A DNA stretch of 64,000 nucleotides, taken from Brachynemurus nebulosus (Eukaryota > Arthropoda > Insecta > Neuroptera > Myrmeleontidae). Numbering within the stretch: the stretch's first letter is position 1; each line of letters starts with the position of its first letter. The notes below the pieces were generated by a model, which saw only the letters and a list, made by a program, of their open reading frames with translations, did not search any database and was not told the DNA's origin. Both the position numbers and the translations under genes were made by a program. The DNA lies in NCBI GenBank assembly GCA_035578155.1, contig JAPWDM010000060.1:144001-208000 (forward strand). The letters are read 5' to 3'. Positions 1 through 12,952 of this stretch are shown here, piece after piece.

Positions 1-1382
1 GTTAGGAAAAGAATGTCTATTTGATATCATTAAATTGAATTAATATTTAATATATCTTTAAGAACTCTTATTTCTGACTTCTTGAAAAAAATATTTCAAA
101 GATGTCATATTTACAATTCAGAAAAATATCTTAAAAAAATATTTCTTTAAGACCTCTTTCTGATTTTTGTGCTGACTGGAAATTTAAATATAAAAAATAG
201 ATATAATTGCATAGGGGTGTTTTAGATTTATCATCCAATTTATTTTCGTAATGTTGCCTGGTATAAACATTGTGGGGCACATCGTATATACGTCTCAAAT
301 CGAATAACTATCTATTTGTGAAATTTCTGATTTTGACACACTTCCTATTGAAATAAATATGGAAAACCTGGCCTTCCTCTCAGCGGTTTTAACTGTTGGC
401 TAAACGGTGCCATTTCATTATTGATCTAAATAACAATTAACCATCTAACTGGATAACTATGCAGCCAAACGAAATAGGTAGTGCATCATATCATTTAACC
501 TGTTGTCTAGCCCCTAGCCTGAGCGTTTAAATTATTTATATAGTAGCATTTTAAATTAAATAATAATTGGGTATTTGACTGTGGTCGTAAAAAAGGCTAC
601 TTTCATTTTCAAATGATTATTTAAGTTATAAAACTACCAAATATTGCAATTTTACAAATAATATCGCTCAAAATTATGAAAATTTTATTTTTAAAAAATT
701 ACGCAATTTACGCTAATGATGACGCAATGAGAAATAAATTAATTTGAAATGGCTTACGTCACCGTTCAGTATTTCAAATGTTACTGTAGTAACCGTAGTA
801 ACAAAATAGTTGTCATTATATTTCTCACGTTATTTTGCGTACTATATTAACAACCGGAGTTGGATTTATAAAAGCTAATAATTATAATCTGCCGGGAATT
901 GATCCTTTAATGGTATCATGATATTCAACAAAATTTAAAAATATAAAGACTTTTGTGCAATTATAAATAAGGTATTGTCTTTTTTTTCGAAAAATAGATA
1001 ACATACACGACACTAAATGGAAATAATTTTTTATTACTCATGCGAGCGAAGTACTAACTTGGCGCACACATTTCTGTACGCAAAATAGCTGTTTGCCCAC
1101 TGTACTCTTCCTACATACTTTTTTGCGTGCGAAAAGTAATTTTCCACACGCAAATTGACAATAAAACACGCAAAATTTAATCAAAACACGCAAAGCCGCC
1201 TCTTGACTTTTCATTTAATAAATATTTCATAATTATTTCTATAGAAACCACCAATAAAGTAATTTAAACAATAATAATTAATTCAGAAAAAAAGACGAAC
1301 ACTTAAAAATATTATTTTAAAAACTAATTAAAGTGTCAAAAATAGTAATAATAATAGAAAAAAGTATGTCAAATTCGTAATA

Positions 1383-1530
1383 AAAAATAGTATGTGCAAC
1401 TCGTGCGGGATTGTCGATTGCCCACTCAAGCGAATGAGCGCACTCACTACGTTCGTGTTCTCAACTTCGCTTTCGTGGGCAATCGACAATTTCCCACAGT
1501 TATTGCACAATATACTATTTATTTTTACTT
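1383..1530. repeat. Fold-back (MITE-like) element
   Basis: Two arms read towards each other: GATTGTCGATTGCCCAC at about 1408 and GTGGGCAATCGACAATTTCC at about 1477, with weaker pairing outward through an AAAATAGTAT-like segment. The short open frames on both strands here only reflect the palindrome. No clear target duplication was found. Confidence 0.55.
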
Positions 1531-2145
1531 GTGAATCCGCAAGACAGTCGTATGATGAAGATGTAATAGGATATGTGTCACTGAACGTGAGGGAAATTAC
1601 ACATCGTTAATGTAAAATTTGTCCTGAACCTAAAATTCATGCCAAATCTTGTTCAGTTTGGGTCGAGAAATAAATAACACGCAACAAGTAACTAATTAAA
1701 AATGAAATGTTATACAATAATTTAATAAAAAAAAAAAAAATTGCTCTTAGGAGAATGATTGAATTTTTTTTTAGTTTTGGCAATGAAATTTGAGCCAATG
1801 CCATGTGATTTAAAGTTCTCGAATTTTGTTCTTGTCTGTCGTATTCATTTCAAAAATAAAACTGTGAAAAAATGACAACAAAATACTTACAAACAATGCT
1901 TACTATAATATGGGCCATTTGACAATACTGAGCAGTGACGTCATGCTTTGCCATGTAAAGAAATGATACTGTTTTAGCGGAAAATTTTTAACACATATAA
2001 AAAGGCTTTTTTCGCCTATTATCGATGTAATTTAAAAAAGAAAAAAGTATTTCTAACATCATATTAGAGATACCTATTTGAATAATTTAAAATACTTTTT
2101 AAAAAATTATCAAATACCCAATTTCAAATTTGAGATAATAATTTT

Positions 2146-2149
<4 letters not shown>

Positions 2150-2240
<91 letters not shown>
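2150..2240. repeat. (TA)n microsatellite
   Basis: About 90 bases of uninterrupted TA dinucleotides, ending about 10 bases from the splice donor of the cysteine dioxygenase exon. Confidence 0.97.
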
Positions 2241-2242
<2 letters not shown>

Positions 2243-2252
2243 AAACACATAC

Positions 2253-2497
2253 CTGTAACGATCAAATTTTGCGAATTTCTTCCATTCACTTGGATTTGAT
2301 TTATAGGATTTCATTAAGTAGCTAACATATTCAATATTCACTGAATCACTTTCAAACACTTTATGTAATGCTTTAATTAAATCATTTAAGGTAGCGATTG
2401 TTGGTAATGAATCAATCGATTTCATTATTTCAATATTATTTTCTTTTGTCTTGCTCTTTAATTTGTAATCATTCTCATTGTTTACATAGACTTCCAT
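2253..2497 (-). CDS. CDO1: Cysteine dioxygenase, first coding exon
   Basis: Cysteine dioxygenase is a cytosolic non-haem iron enzyme that oxidises cysteine to cysteine sulfinate, the entry step to taurine and sulfate. The exon encodes about 81 residues from an ATG at 2497 and ends at a strong donor (CAG|GTATGT, GT at 2251-2252). Its second half has the family's N-terminal region: a TLNDLIKALHKVF helix, an acidic NIEY turn, and NPSEWKKFAKFDRYR, which matches the xPxEWxxxAKFDxYR block just before the cupin core. The cupin histidines lie on later exons, not in this window. The first 30 residues are lysine- and asparagine-rich and not diagnostic. An in-frame TTG nine codons upstream is not taken as the start. 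This is the only clear host gene here. Identity rests on recognising the conserved block. Confidence 0.8.
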
Positions 2498-4202
2498 TTT
2501 TAAATCTATTAACAAACATTTCAATGGAAATTGGAAATAAGAATGAAAATTAAAAGTGAGTGTACATAATTTAAAATGTATTATAGAAAATATTTCATTA
2601 GTAAGTTAAGTTTAATCATTAGTATAAGTCATTAATTTGTTGTTTGTAAATTTTTTTAGAAATAATAGTAATGATTATAAATATCAATTTTCCAACTAAA
2701 CAGTTAAATTTCGACTCAGATTAATTGCATACGTAATACTTAACACTTTATTTATAAAATAAGATATACTTCATATGCATATTAATTTTTATTTCCAAAA
2801 ATACATACATGCTTGACACCTTATTTAAGTACTAATTGTCGGCTATTCAAATATTTATTATACAAAGAAATTACCACGCGTTTCAAAAAATTTAATTTGA
2901 AATCAAAAATGAAATTATTTTGAAGCCTGTATTTTTATAGAGTTTTGCAATTAAAATAAATACACACAGAAATATTAACACATATTCAGGACCGGCGATA
3001 GAAATCACGGGCCCCTAGGCAGAGGCAAAAATTTTTAAACATTTTTTTCCTTAAAAATACAATTGATGAAAAAAAACGTCTTCACACTTTGTACGGGCCC
3101 TTTGTTGTTTTTATCTAATTTGTTTGAATTTGTTTATTATTATAAATTAATAATTTTATTTTACTTACTATTATTTTAAATTAGCAAGGTTACTTTTATA
3201 TAGTTTCTATTTTTTTTCAACGGTATTTTTGTAGTTCAATGGTATAGGCTGGCATACAGTTAAAAAAAAATTATGATGCTTAAAATTGGTACCAAAAAAT
3301 GGGTATTAAAAAATGTGACGGTCTACGTATAATGGAGTACAGATTACGTACAATTACATAAGTACAGATAGTCGGAAAAAACGTACATTCGCGTACCACT
3401 GAACTTTATTTATTATCCCTAATACTTTTTATAAACATATCTTTCATAGCAAGTTCACAAGAAATTCCTAAAAATAGCCTATTTTTTTAGCCGACGAACT
3501 AGACTACACCCTTAATTTAAGTAGGTAAAAAGTTCTGTTGGTTAGTATTTTTTTGAATTAAAGTGTACACATTTTATCCGTGCGACGACAAGATATCCAA
3601 AAACTTAACTTACCAATGATTATTTTATTGTTGAAAAAAGATTTAAAATTTGAATACCGGAATATATTTAGTTTTAAAAAGTGGACTAATAAATTTAATC
3701 AAAAATTTTTTATAAAAAGATATAAAAATTACAAAATAATTAATGTTTTAAAAATATTTAATTTACACGTACACTTTTATTTTGAACTGTAATAACAAAA
3801 AATTTTTAAATATCAATAATTATCAAATAGACCTTGATATCCACACTGATTGGAACTGAATATGGTCCGTGTAATGTATGTTGAAGAATGTTCAACAATA
3901 TTATTAAAGATGAGCCCAAAGTTAAATAAAAACAGTAGTTCAAGAATTAGATAACGTTTTTATCAATGAAATGTAATGATGAAACAATATTTTCTTATTT
4001 CTTCTTATTTTTACTATGGATCATTTCTTTTTTAAACACGGTACACACTTCTATCAGTATATCATATAATAATTTACATGTATACGCTAAATACGACTAA
4101 AAGTAAACCATTTTATGATTTGATGCGAAATTTCTCTTATTTAAATTTCTACTATACCTATATATACACAACAGTTATTTAGAAGTCTATGGATTAATTA
4201 CA
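2498..4202. other. Non-coding AT-rich flank upstream of cysteine dioxygenase
   Basis: No coding region, RNA gene or clean repeat boundary can be supported. It would contain the promoter and any 5' untranslated exon of the cysteine dioxygenase gene, but no distinctive promoter element stands out against the AT-rich background. Confidence 0.4.
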
Positions 4203-4895
4203 TATGAAGGGCACAGGGGAAAAACGATCAGAGTCACAAAAAATAAAAAATGTCAAAATCCATACAGTTATGTTAGCAGTGCAGAATATTGACCTCGTGT
4301 TAACATTACACGTGAAAATCGAACATAGTCCGTGATATGCAGAGGAAGTACGATGATAGTCCAAATTTTTTTGCTGAAAAATGTGCCTATAATACATGAT
4401 TCGATGTCAAATTTCACGAAAACGGGTAGCCGTATATTTTCTGCAGGCATGGCGTTTTCTAGCTAACTATATTAGTAATTAGTGATGGGTATATTCGAAT
4501 GAAAATGAATCGATCATTCAATTATTAAAATATCTCGATATAACTCGAGATATAATAAAATCATTCGATTATTTTTCAACCGAACTGTTTTAAAAATATC
4601 CGAAATAAAACATATTCGATTCTTTTAAGTGATCTTACAAAATATCAGGTAATAATTATTTAGTCGGTCGTCATATCTATTGAAAACAGACAACAGTTTA
4701 AATAAAAAAAAGGTTTTATGATAACTATGATTGGCGATATTTTGCATAAGATGAATAGTACAACCTAGCAGGGGTGCTTCCTTATTGATACGTTAACGGT
4801 CATGACGCTGTATGTGCATCGTCAAGTAAAATCTAACTAACTATGGCACAACGCTGTACTACGTCAACAATTATATATATACAGTGTATTAGTTG

Positions 4896-5345
4896 GAGGG
4901 ATGTGACAAGGAGTGAAAAAAATCGATTACTAAATAATCGATTTTTCTCTTTTTAATATAAATCGATTTGTAAAAAATCGATTTTAGAAGAAATAATCGA
5001 TTTTTGCGAAAAATTCGATTTTTTTTAATTATTCGAAAAATTCCATACTTTTCTATATAATAATAAAACTACCAGATTAATATTAACAATTATTTAGAAT
5101 GAAGATTAGCTAAAATGGTAAGTGTCAAAGATAACCAAAATGACAGCCTTCTGGTTTTAAAACTAAAAAACAAACCAAGATTTTCTTTCAGTTTTCAACT
5201 TAAATAATAAGGAAATAATAGTGTAATTTAGATAATCGATTTATTAAAAATTGGTTGTTATTATTTAGAGAATCGATTATTAAAAATCGATTATAAGAAA
5301 AAAATAATCGATTAATATAAAAATCGATTATTTTTCACATCCCTA
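4896..5345. mobile_element. hAT-type MITE with ATTAGTTG target duplication
   Basis: The 450-bp element starts GAGGGATGTGA and ends TCACATCCCTA and is flanked on both sides by the same 8 bases, ATTAGTTG (4888-4895 and 5346-5353). The inside is built from many AATCGATT motifs in both orientations, allowing extensive fold-back. No coding capacity. Eight-base duplications and an AGGGATG-type terminus point to the hAT superfamily. Confidence 0.85.
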
Positions 5346-5833
5346 ATTAGTTGTCAAAATACTGTGCTAGTAGGGTGTTTCGTCATTATAGATTATGACC
5401 ATCAACGTTTTAAAGTGCCGACTATTAAAATGGAAAACCGATAATACTGTAATTAGTAATGGTTTAATCTCTAATGGACATTAATATTATAAAAATACCC
5501 CTGTCGCAGCATCTGCATAACATAGCGAATTTCCAAATCTTGGGCACTGGCGGATCTCATCTAAGACCTGTACCTATTTAAAATAGTTTAGCTTTCTAAG
5601 AGTAAAAGAATTTTTAAAATCGGCTGGGTAATTAGTTTTGGTATTTTTGGGGACCCAAGAACCCGAACGAATTTTGTGCAGCATAGTTGTATCCATCTAA
5701 AATAATTTAGTTCTCTAGCAGTAAGAAATTTTTTAGCATCGGTTCGATAGCTTATTACTGGCGTTTTCGGATCTGCAAGATCCCGGTGGACCTCATTAAA
5801 AAATCAGTTCGACCGTATATTCTAGGCGGACTT

Positions 5834-5995
<162 letters not shown>

Positions 5996-6069
5996 CCGTT
6001 GTGCAGCATTCTACGCCGCATTTGCATCCGCAGGACAGTTGTGGATCTCAGATAACACAACCTGTACCT

Positions 6070-6540
6070 ATCTAAAATAGTTTACCTCGGTAATAGTAAA
6101 AAAGTTTCAAAATCGGTCAGTTATTTTATTTTGACACTTTTAGGTCTTACTGATACTGTCAGACCTTACATAACGTAATCTATATGTATCTAAAATAGCT
6201 TAGCTCCCCAACAGTGAAAAAATTTTCAAAATCGGTCGGTTAGTTTATTTTTGACACTTTTGGATCCGATGGACCTTGGCAGACTTTACATAACGTAATC
6301 TATATTTTTCTAAAATAGTTTAGCTCTGTAACAGTGAAAAAATTTTAAAAATCGGTCGGTTAGTTTATTTTTACCACTTTTGGGTCCCATGGACCCTGGC
6401 GGACCCTAAATAACGTAATGTATGTCTATCTAAAATAGCTTAGTTCCCCAACAGTGAAAAAATTTTCAAAATCGGTCGGTTAGTTTATTTTTGACACTTT
6501 TGGATCCCATGAACCCTGGCAGACCTTACATAACGTAATC
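6070..6540 (+). repeat. 120-bp tandem array, family F copy 1 (first part)
   Basis: About four monomers, each beginning TATCTAAAATAGTTTAGCTC and containing TTTTCAAAATCGGTCGGTTAG and GACCCTGGCGGACC. The array stops abruptly at 6540 and resumes at about 8603-8960 with three more monomers, so the sequence between is an insertion. Confidence 0.9.
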
Positions 6541-7334
6541 TATTATGTACCGAACCAACTTCGTGTAAGTTCGGTACATAATAAGATTGGATTGTGTAGA
6601 ATGAATAATTATTGAGTTTTACATCCATATTGAATAAACGCAAGAGGTATTGCTTGTGTATTGTATGTATTTCATGTACCTGTGAACTCTGTAGTTCGAT
6701 TAAACGATTAAGACTTGTAACAGTACTGCTATCTAGCGATGTATATAAGTACTTCAAAGTAACTGGTATTGTTCAAAGTAACTGGTATTGGGGACGCAAA
6801 TCCCGAGTAAGTAGTGAATAGTAATGACGAACAGAAAAAGGAGTGATGAGAGGAGAGAGAGAGTAAAAAAAAAGTTTGAAATGGCGGATTGATAATGAGT
6901 TAAGTTAGAAACTGTTTTGGAAAATTAACAAAAAATTGATATTAAAAAAAATATTTAAAAATAAAATAATATAAAAAATAATCAACCAATATATTTGAAA
7001 TTATAAAAACAAAAGGAAAACCTATAAGTAAAATATTATCATTACTTAAACCAAAAGAAAACAAAATTAATAAAATACATGTGCTTTCGTGTTTAACCTA
7101 CAAGAGAATATTATATTTTTTTTTTTAAAATATTCCCTGTGTTTCATTTATCTACCTTGGAACCATAAAATCTACATCAAGAAAATCTTCCAGTTACGAT
7201 AAACTCATTAGAAATAACTTTCGTGATATAATAAATACGTTGTCTTTGTAATTTTGTGTTTCTAATAAAGAAAATCGTAGTTAATATTTTTTAAACCTTT
7301 ATTTATTTCTAATTTTTATTATATACATAATTAA

Positions 7335-8290
7335 CCCTAGAACGACAAACTTATTTTTTCTACTCTTAACCTACAAACTGGGGTATATATTTACCCCACG
7401 GGATTTTTGGTCGTAAAATCGATCTGACAGCAGCAATTTCACTTATAAGAACGCGAATTTGTTCGTTTTTTCATGCTGAAGAGAATGGTGAAGAGTAAAT
7501 TCAATTTAATCAAAGCTTAGTCGGTGAAAAATCTATTTAAATAGCTGAAAGTGTTCAAAAACGCTCAAATTGTCATTTAATAAACAAAAATTGATAACTA
7601 TTTTTCTAATGAACCGATTTTCAAATTTCAGACGGTATTTTAAAGAGGACACAAGGGACTTCAAGCATACAAATGACATCATGATGTTTTGCCAAAAAAG
7701 TCGATTTATTTTGGATTTTGAAAATTAAAAAAATTGGGAATTTGATATGTGGAAAAATCAAACAAAAATGCATGAAATTTTAGTTTTTAAGAATATATTT
7801 CATTTTTTTTCATACAAAATGTAAAAAAAAGGAGAATTTAACTTATTCAAAGGCACTACAATCGCTGCAATATATATTTCCATGATTCTCGCAGGTCGGT
7901 CGCTTGCACTTCGTGCAATATATTCGCGTTTTGCGGTCTTCCTCGAGGACACAAGCAGCATCGGGCTGGCTATATCTAATGTTTTGTTGCAAAATAAGGT
8001 CATTATAAGTGAATCCAAATTATTTTAGCAAGAAAAATAAAAATAACTTACCTACACAAAACACTGACGTAAACTACAAACTGGGGTACATATCAACCCC
8101 ATACTAGCTTCACGTTTTCCCCTCGTCACAGTAGACAAGAAACCGCAGGGTTTCCCGACCTCACTCTACTGTTAGAACCTTGAACTAAATTATGGTATAG
8201 GTGTTCAGTCGATAATGTTACTGACTAATTTAAAAACGTAGTTTAAAGTTTACCTGGGGTAGATTTCTACCCCAGTTTGTCGTTCTAGGG
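7335..8290 (-). mobile_element. piggyBac element relic with TTAA target sites
   Basis: Terminal inverted repeats CCCTAGAACGACAAACT (7335) and AGTTTGTCGTTCTAGGG (ends 8290) are flanked by TTAA on each side (7331-7334, 8291-8294). TTAA duplication and a CCCTAGAA-type terminus are diagnostic of piggyBac. A second inner repeat, CTGGGGTA with TACCCC, occurs near both ends. At 956 bp it is far shorter than an autonomous piggyBac (about 2.5 kb) and keeps only the C-terminal transposase tail. Confidence 0.92.
7843..7990 (-). pseudogene. piggyBac transposase C-terminal cysteine-rich domain, remnant
   Basis: On the minus strand, in a different frame from the longest open frame here, the sequence reads RKTRIYCTKCKRPTCENH followed by a second YCxxC pair and a TAA stop at 7843-7845. 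This Cx2C...CxxH...Cx2C pattern at the extreme C-terminus is the zinc-binding domain that piggyBac transposases use to recognise their ends. The catalytic aspartate region is absent, so this is a remnant kept by a non-autonomous derivative. It lies inside perfect piggyBac termini, which supports the call. Confidence 0.8.
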
Positions 8291-8602
8291 TTAACTTTAA
8301 TAAAAACAAGTCGTCAAGTGCAAGTTGTACTTGCGCTAACAGTGTTCCGTACAATCAGTTGTTTCTAGGAATTTTTTATAACGGGATGTGAAGGTGGATA
8401 AAATATTTTTCCTAATAAATAAATTTTATTCCTAAAGTATAACCCATTTTTTGATTTCAGAACGATCGTGTTCGTATGTGTCACATCGTGAACGTATGTG
8501 TCCGGACTGTTATATTTTAAGAAGTTTTAGTTATGACCACTGATGGTGAGGGACATTACTTAGTGCGTGTCAAACACGCACTTGACGAATTTTTTTTTTA
8601 AT

Positions 8603-8960
8603 TATCTAAAATAGTTTAGCTCTGTAACAGTGAAAAATTTTCAAAATCGGTCGGCTAGTTTATTTTTGACACTTTTGGGTCCTATGGACCCAGGCGGACC
8701 TTACATAACGTAATCGATATTTATCTAAAATAGTTTAGCTCTGTAACAGTGAAAAAATTTTCAAAATCGGTCAGTTAGTTTATTTTTGACACTTTTGGGT
8801 CCTGTGGACCCTGGCGGACCTTACATAATGTATTCTAAATCTATCTAAAATAGTTTAGCTCTGTAACAGTGAAGAAATTTTTAAAATTGGTCGTTTAGTT
8901 TATTTTTTACAATTATGGGATCAGTAAATCCTGGCGAAACTCATACAAGTCTAGTACTCT
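8603..8960 (+). repeat. 120-bp tandem array, family F copy 1 (second part)
   Basis: Three further monomers (starts near 8605, 8724 and 8843), the last decaying into the array-exit sequence also found after the array in copy 2 (about 14140). Confidence 0.88.
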
Positions 8961-9875
8961 AACAGTAAGAAAAGGGTTCTAAGGATCTCATATAACTTAT
9001 GGCAGTCCGTAAGCTTCTTGCGGACATCATTTAATTAATTAATTCAAATACTTTAACTTACTAACTGTGAAAAAATTTTTAAAATCGATTGGTTAATTAA
9101 TTTCTGTCCTTTTTAGGTCCCGAAAACCTTGACCTCACATAAAATACCTTAAATCCATTTGAAGTGGTTTAATTTTTTAACATTATTAATTATTAGTGAA
9201 AAAATTTTCAAATTCGATTCAAAATATTTTTCCGTGCATACATAATATGTACATTGTACATATTTTGTTTTGTTTCATATTTAATAATATATCATAACAT
9301 AATCTTCAATTTCTTGTTTACTTAAAAATTCAATAAAAAAAAAAAAAAATTCTTCATTACATTAGCTTAGAAAATCTGTTTAATTTACATTTTTCAACAT
9401 GAGATAGAACCATGCTAATTATAATGCAATAAATGAGAAACAAAACTCTATACATGTATATGTGTTATAACACATGTATGTGAATAGCCTTCACTTGTTC
9501 TCACAAGATTCTTTAATAAAAAAGTGAAATATTTTTATACTTCATAAAGAACTGAGATAGAAATATAAATTACTTATTACAATGACAAAGAGAGCAAAAT
9601 AAGGCAATAGTGAAAATTACGATTTTCTCGAAAACTACTTAACATAGAAAGAAAATTATAAGAACATTTTCTTCATAATTTTTTTTTCCTTTTCAACGAT
9701 GTAAAAATCGAACTGTCTTATGATAGGATCGAATGATAAAAAATGGCCAGAAAACCTACTTCTGGGCATCCGACGTGTCTGGCTAACGAACTTAGTCAAG
9801 CCAATTCAGAATCCAGTCCGCACACAAAATTTCATAAGCGTCAGACGTTTCGTTCGAGAGTTATCGTGGGAACAC

Positions 9876-9879
<4 letters not shown>

Positions 9880-9952
<73 letters not shown>
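9880..9952. repeat. (TA)n microsatellite, 3' part of family F copy 1
   Basis: Pure TA repeats placed between a GTTATCGTGG-type left flank and AATTTTAGTGAATATC, exactly as at 18799-18893 in copy 2. Confidence 0.97.
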
Positions 9953-9955
<3 letters not shown>

Positions 9956-10507
9956 TTTAGTGAATATCATTTTCGTATTCTAGGGACCTCAAAACAGATT
10001 TCTGCCATAGTCCCGGACTCAGATTGCGTCATGAGACCACTGTAATAGCTGAATTTCGAGTTTTCGAAATTCGCTAATAGGTTTTTGAAAACAATATGAT
10101 AAACCACCTAAAAACAAAACAATTTTAATTTTTTATCGCATCTCAATAACTAAATAATATAACCGATAAAAATAATCGATAAATAATTTTTAGAAATAAT
10201 CGAAAGAAAATAATTGATAATAATAATCGAATGGAACATAGTCGATAAAAATAATCGAATGAAAATAATCGATAAAAATAATTGGATGAAAATAATCAAT
10301 AAAAATAATCGAATGATTAATCGATTATTAAAATCACTCGATTAAATATAATCGATCATTGAAATCAGTCGATTACTCCCATCACTATTAATAATAACCA
10401 CCGAAGGTTTGGACAAGATCCTATGTGTGGTTTTCAAGCAAAAAATGCTCCCCTAAAAAATTTAGTTTTTATGACTCTAATTTTTTTTGCCCTGTGCCCT
10501 TCATATA

Positions 10508-10855
10508 TTATTTACAATTTACATATTTAAACAATATAAAATAATGACTCCTCATCCGCGACTTCATCAACCGTGGATCTGATTATTTACAATTTTAGAC
10601 AGAACAAAAAATAAATAAATAAAAAATAAAAGATATTTCTTGATTCTGTGAATTTAATCAAAATTTCTCTATCATTACATTTCTCTGAATTTTGACTATT
10701 TTTATTCTGCCATTCTAAAACAGGTAAAATTAAATAATTTCATTACATAATTATGGGCAATTGCGGACAGTAAATAACCTTTTTCTACAATCTTAGTGGA
10801 AAGTAAGCTTTTACGCTCTGTGAAGAGAGCGCAAAATGTGTATTTGCCGACGACT
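10508..10855. other. Non-coding AT-rich spacer
   Basis: Between the outer inverted-repeat element and the next fold-back element. Nothing recognisable was found. Confidence 0.4.
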
Positions 10856-10860
10856 CTAGT

Positions 10861-11715
10861 TGCCAAGCAACAAAGTACTACTTTTCGCTTTAAAGCGGAA
10901 AAGTAATACTTTGTCGCTCGCTCAATTTATATTTAATTACAAATCGGGTAAGCGTTGTTTATATTTTCTATGGCAACAAATAAACAGATTCTAAAATTAT
11001 CATTTTTATCGTAATCAAGTGAAATATTAATTTTATTAAATTTCAAAATAAGTACAAAATATTAATTAAAAATAATAAATAGCTATAATTAGTAAATAAT
11101 AAGAATAAAAAATTTAAAAAAATCTCTACATATATGATGGAAATATGTCATAATGACAGTGATTTCTTAAGTACACCTCCAGATATTGCTGAAGCTGCAA
11201 AAATTATAACATTAAAGTAAATATTACCGTCCATTATTATTTTTTCAAATATGTTTTAAATAAAAAATACATTTTATAAGATTATAGAAAAAATCCTAGG
11301 CTCCTTCAAAAGCCACACACGTAAATAAGCCACTTATACTGGGACAATTTGTATCCTTTTTACGTGCAAAAATGATGAAAAGCCGTTTCACAGAGCCGGC
11401 GCAACCATATAGGCGCATTAAGCGATCGCCTAGGGCGCCAGAAATCGAAGGGTGCTAAAAATCTGCGGACGTAAAAATTAAAAATTTTACAATTACTGTA
11501 TGTATTTTTATTAACTAAATTCACTTTCTAAACTTCTAATAAAATTAATAACTCACTTGATTACGATAAAAATAATAATTTTAGAATCTGTTTATTTGTT
11601 ACCATAGGAAATACAAGCAACGCCAATCCGATTCGTAATTAAATACAAGTTGAGCGAGCATCAAAGTACTACTTTTCGCTTTACAGCGGAAAAGTAATAC
11701 TTTGTCTTTAAATTA
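10861..11715. mobile_element. Long inverted-repeat element, about 0.85 kb
   Basis: Arms of about 180 bases (10861-11038 and 11536-11715) are inverted copies. Each carries its own near-palindrome, AAAGTACTACTTTTCGCTTT against AAAGCGGAAAAGTAATACTTT, then a CGCTCGCTCAA-like block and AAATAAACAGATTCTAAAAT. The middle contains a 28-codon open stretch (11134-11219) ending near a possible donor. It reads MEICHNDSDFLSTPPDIAEA, possibly the first exon of a captured protein. A GGCGCC-rich palindromic patch at 11398-11450 looks like the end of another element. Confidence 0.55.
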
Positions 11716-11857
11716 AATTTCAAAATAACTACAAAATACGAAAACTATTGCTTAATTACCTATAAAAAAAACTGCGAGCACTGTTAATATAGGACACAAG
11801 GAGTTCCCCAGGTGTCCTTAAATGTTAATCTAAAGTACGAATATAGAAATAAAAAAA

Positions 11858-12007
11858 TTTTAAAATAAAAAGACAATCTTACTTTACTAATACCAACGGA
11901 TGAACAGCCTGTTCGTTAATGGCTATACGGGCCGCCGAAACATATCACAGACATAACTTTAAATAAAGTGGTATTAGTAAAGTAAAATTGTCTTTTTATT
12001 TTAAAAT
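11858..12007. repeat. Hairpin MITE, about 150 bp
   Basis: Left arm 11858-11895 and right arm 11969-12007 are near-perfect inverted copies (ATAAAAAGACAATCTTACTT against AAGTAAAATTGTCTTTTTAT) around a 73-base loop. Transcribed, it would form a stable stem-loop. No target duplication is clear. Confidence 0.75.
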
Positions 12008-12146
12008 GGAATATCATAAAATAACACTCAAATCTATCAAATATAAAAATTTTAAGCAAACAAAACAATTAAAATTATAATCTGTGGTTAAAATATAGAT
12101 AGTTACAAACATGAGACAGAAATATGTATCTTAAACAATTTCTTAC

Positions 12147-12148
<2 letters not shown>

Positions 12149-12237
<89 letters not shown>

Positions 12238-12281
12238 TATATATATATAAAATATAATTATAATATATTATTATATTATAT

Positions 12282-12352
<71 letters not shown>
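12149..12352. repeat. (TA)n tract with AATAT-rich middle
   Basis: Two TA tracts of about 80 and 65 bases separated by an interrupted palindromic stretch of TATAATATATTATTATATTA type. Confidence 0.95.
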
Positions 12353-12359
<7 letters not shown>

Positions 12360-12773
12360 TGCTTATAAGATTTTACAACTTTTAGCAAAGGAGCTCAGAT
12401 CATGTATAGTCATTATCATATATACAAAATACCCCTGTCGCAGCATCTCCATAACATAGCGAATTTCCAAATATTGGGCACTGGCGGATCTCGTCTAAGA
12501 CCTGTACCTATTTAAAATAATTTAGCTTTCTAAGAGTAAAAGAATTTTTAAAATCGGCTGGGTAATTAGTTTTGGTATTTTTGGGGACCCAAAAACCCGA
12601 ACGAATTTTGTGCAGCATAGTTGTATCCATGTAAAATAATTTAGTTCTCTAGCAGTGAGAAATTTTTTAGAATCGGTTCGGTGGCTTATTACTGGCGTTT
12701 TCGGATCTGCAAGATCCCGGTGGACCTCATTAAAAAATCAGCTCGACCGTATATTCTAGGCGGACTTTATGTA

Positions 12774-12780
12774 ATATATA

Positions 12781-12873
<93 letters not shown>
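12774..12873. repeat. (TA)n microsatellite in family F copy 2
   Basis: TA repeats with single interruptions (TATTTA, TATGTA). Confidence 0.95.
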
Positions 12874-12877
<4 letters not shown>

Positions 12878-12952
12878 AACCCGTTGTGTAGCGTTCGACG
12901 CCGCATTTGCATCCGCAGGACAGTTGTGGATCTCAGATAACACAACCTGTAC

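Larger units (their letters stand above)
1..2252. other. Intron 1 of cysteine dioxygenase gene (inferred), AT-rich
   Basis: This lies on the 3' side of the minus-strand cysteine dioxygenase exon, after a consensus splice donor, so it should be intron sequence. I found no second exon of that enzyme here on the minus strand. It holds a fold-back repeat at 1383-1530 and a (TA)n tract next to the exon. The rest is unremarkable AT-rich DNA. Confidence 0.5.
6541..8600. mobile_element. Unclassified 2-kb insertion in the 120-bp array
   Basis: The insert interrupts the array. It starts at a perfect hairpin (TATTATGTACCGAAC ... GTTCGGTACATAATA, about 6540-6584) and ends near CACGCACTTGACGAA followed by a T run. 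No coherent protein was found in its own sequence. It carries a piggyBac relic (7335-8290). Family not recognised; boundaries are good to about 10 bases. Confidence 0.6.

Noticed and set aside
1328..1610. Short overlapping frames on both strands
   Set aside because: They lie across a fold-back repeat and mirror each other.
7800..8018. 72-codon minus-strand frame as a gene
   Set aside because: Another frame of the same strand gives the piggyBac cysteine-rich tail; this frame shows no family signature.
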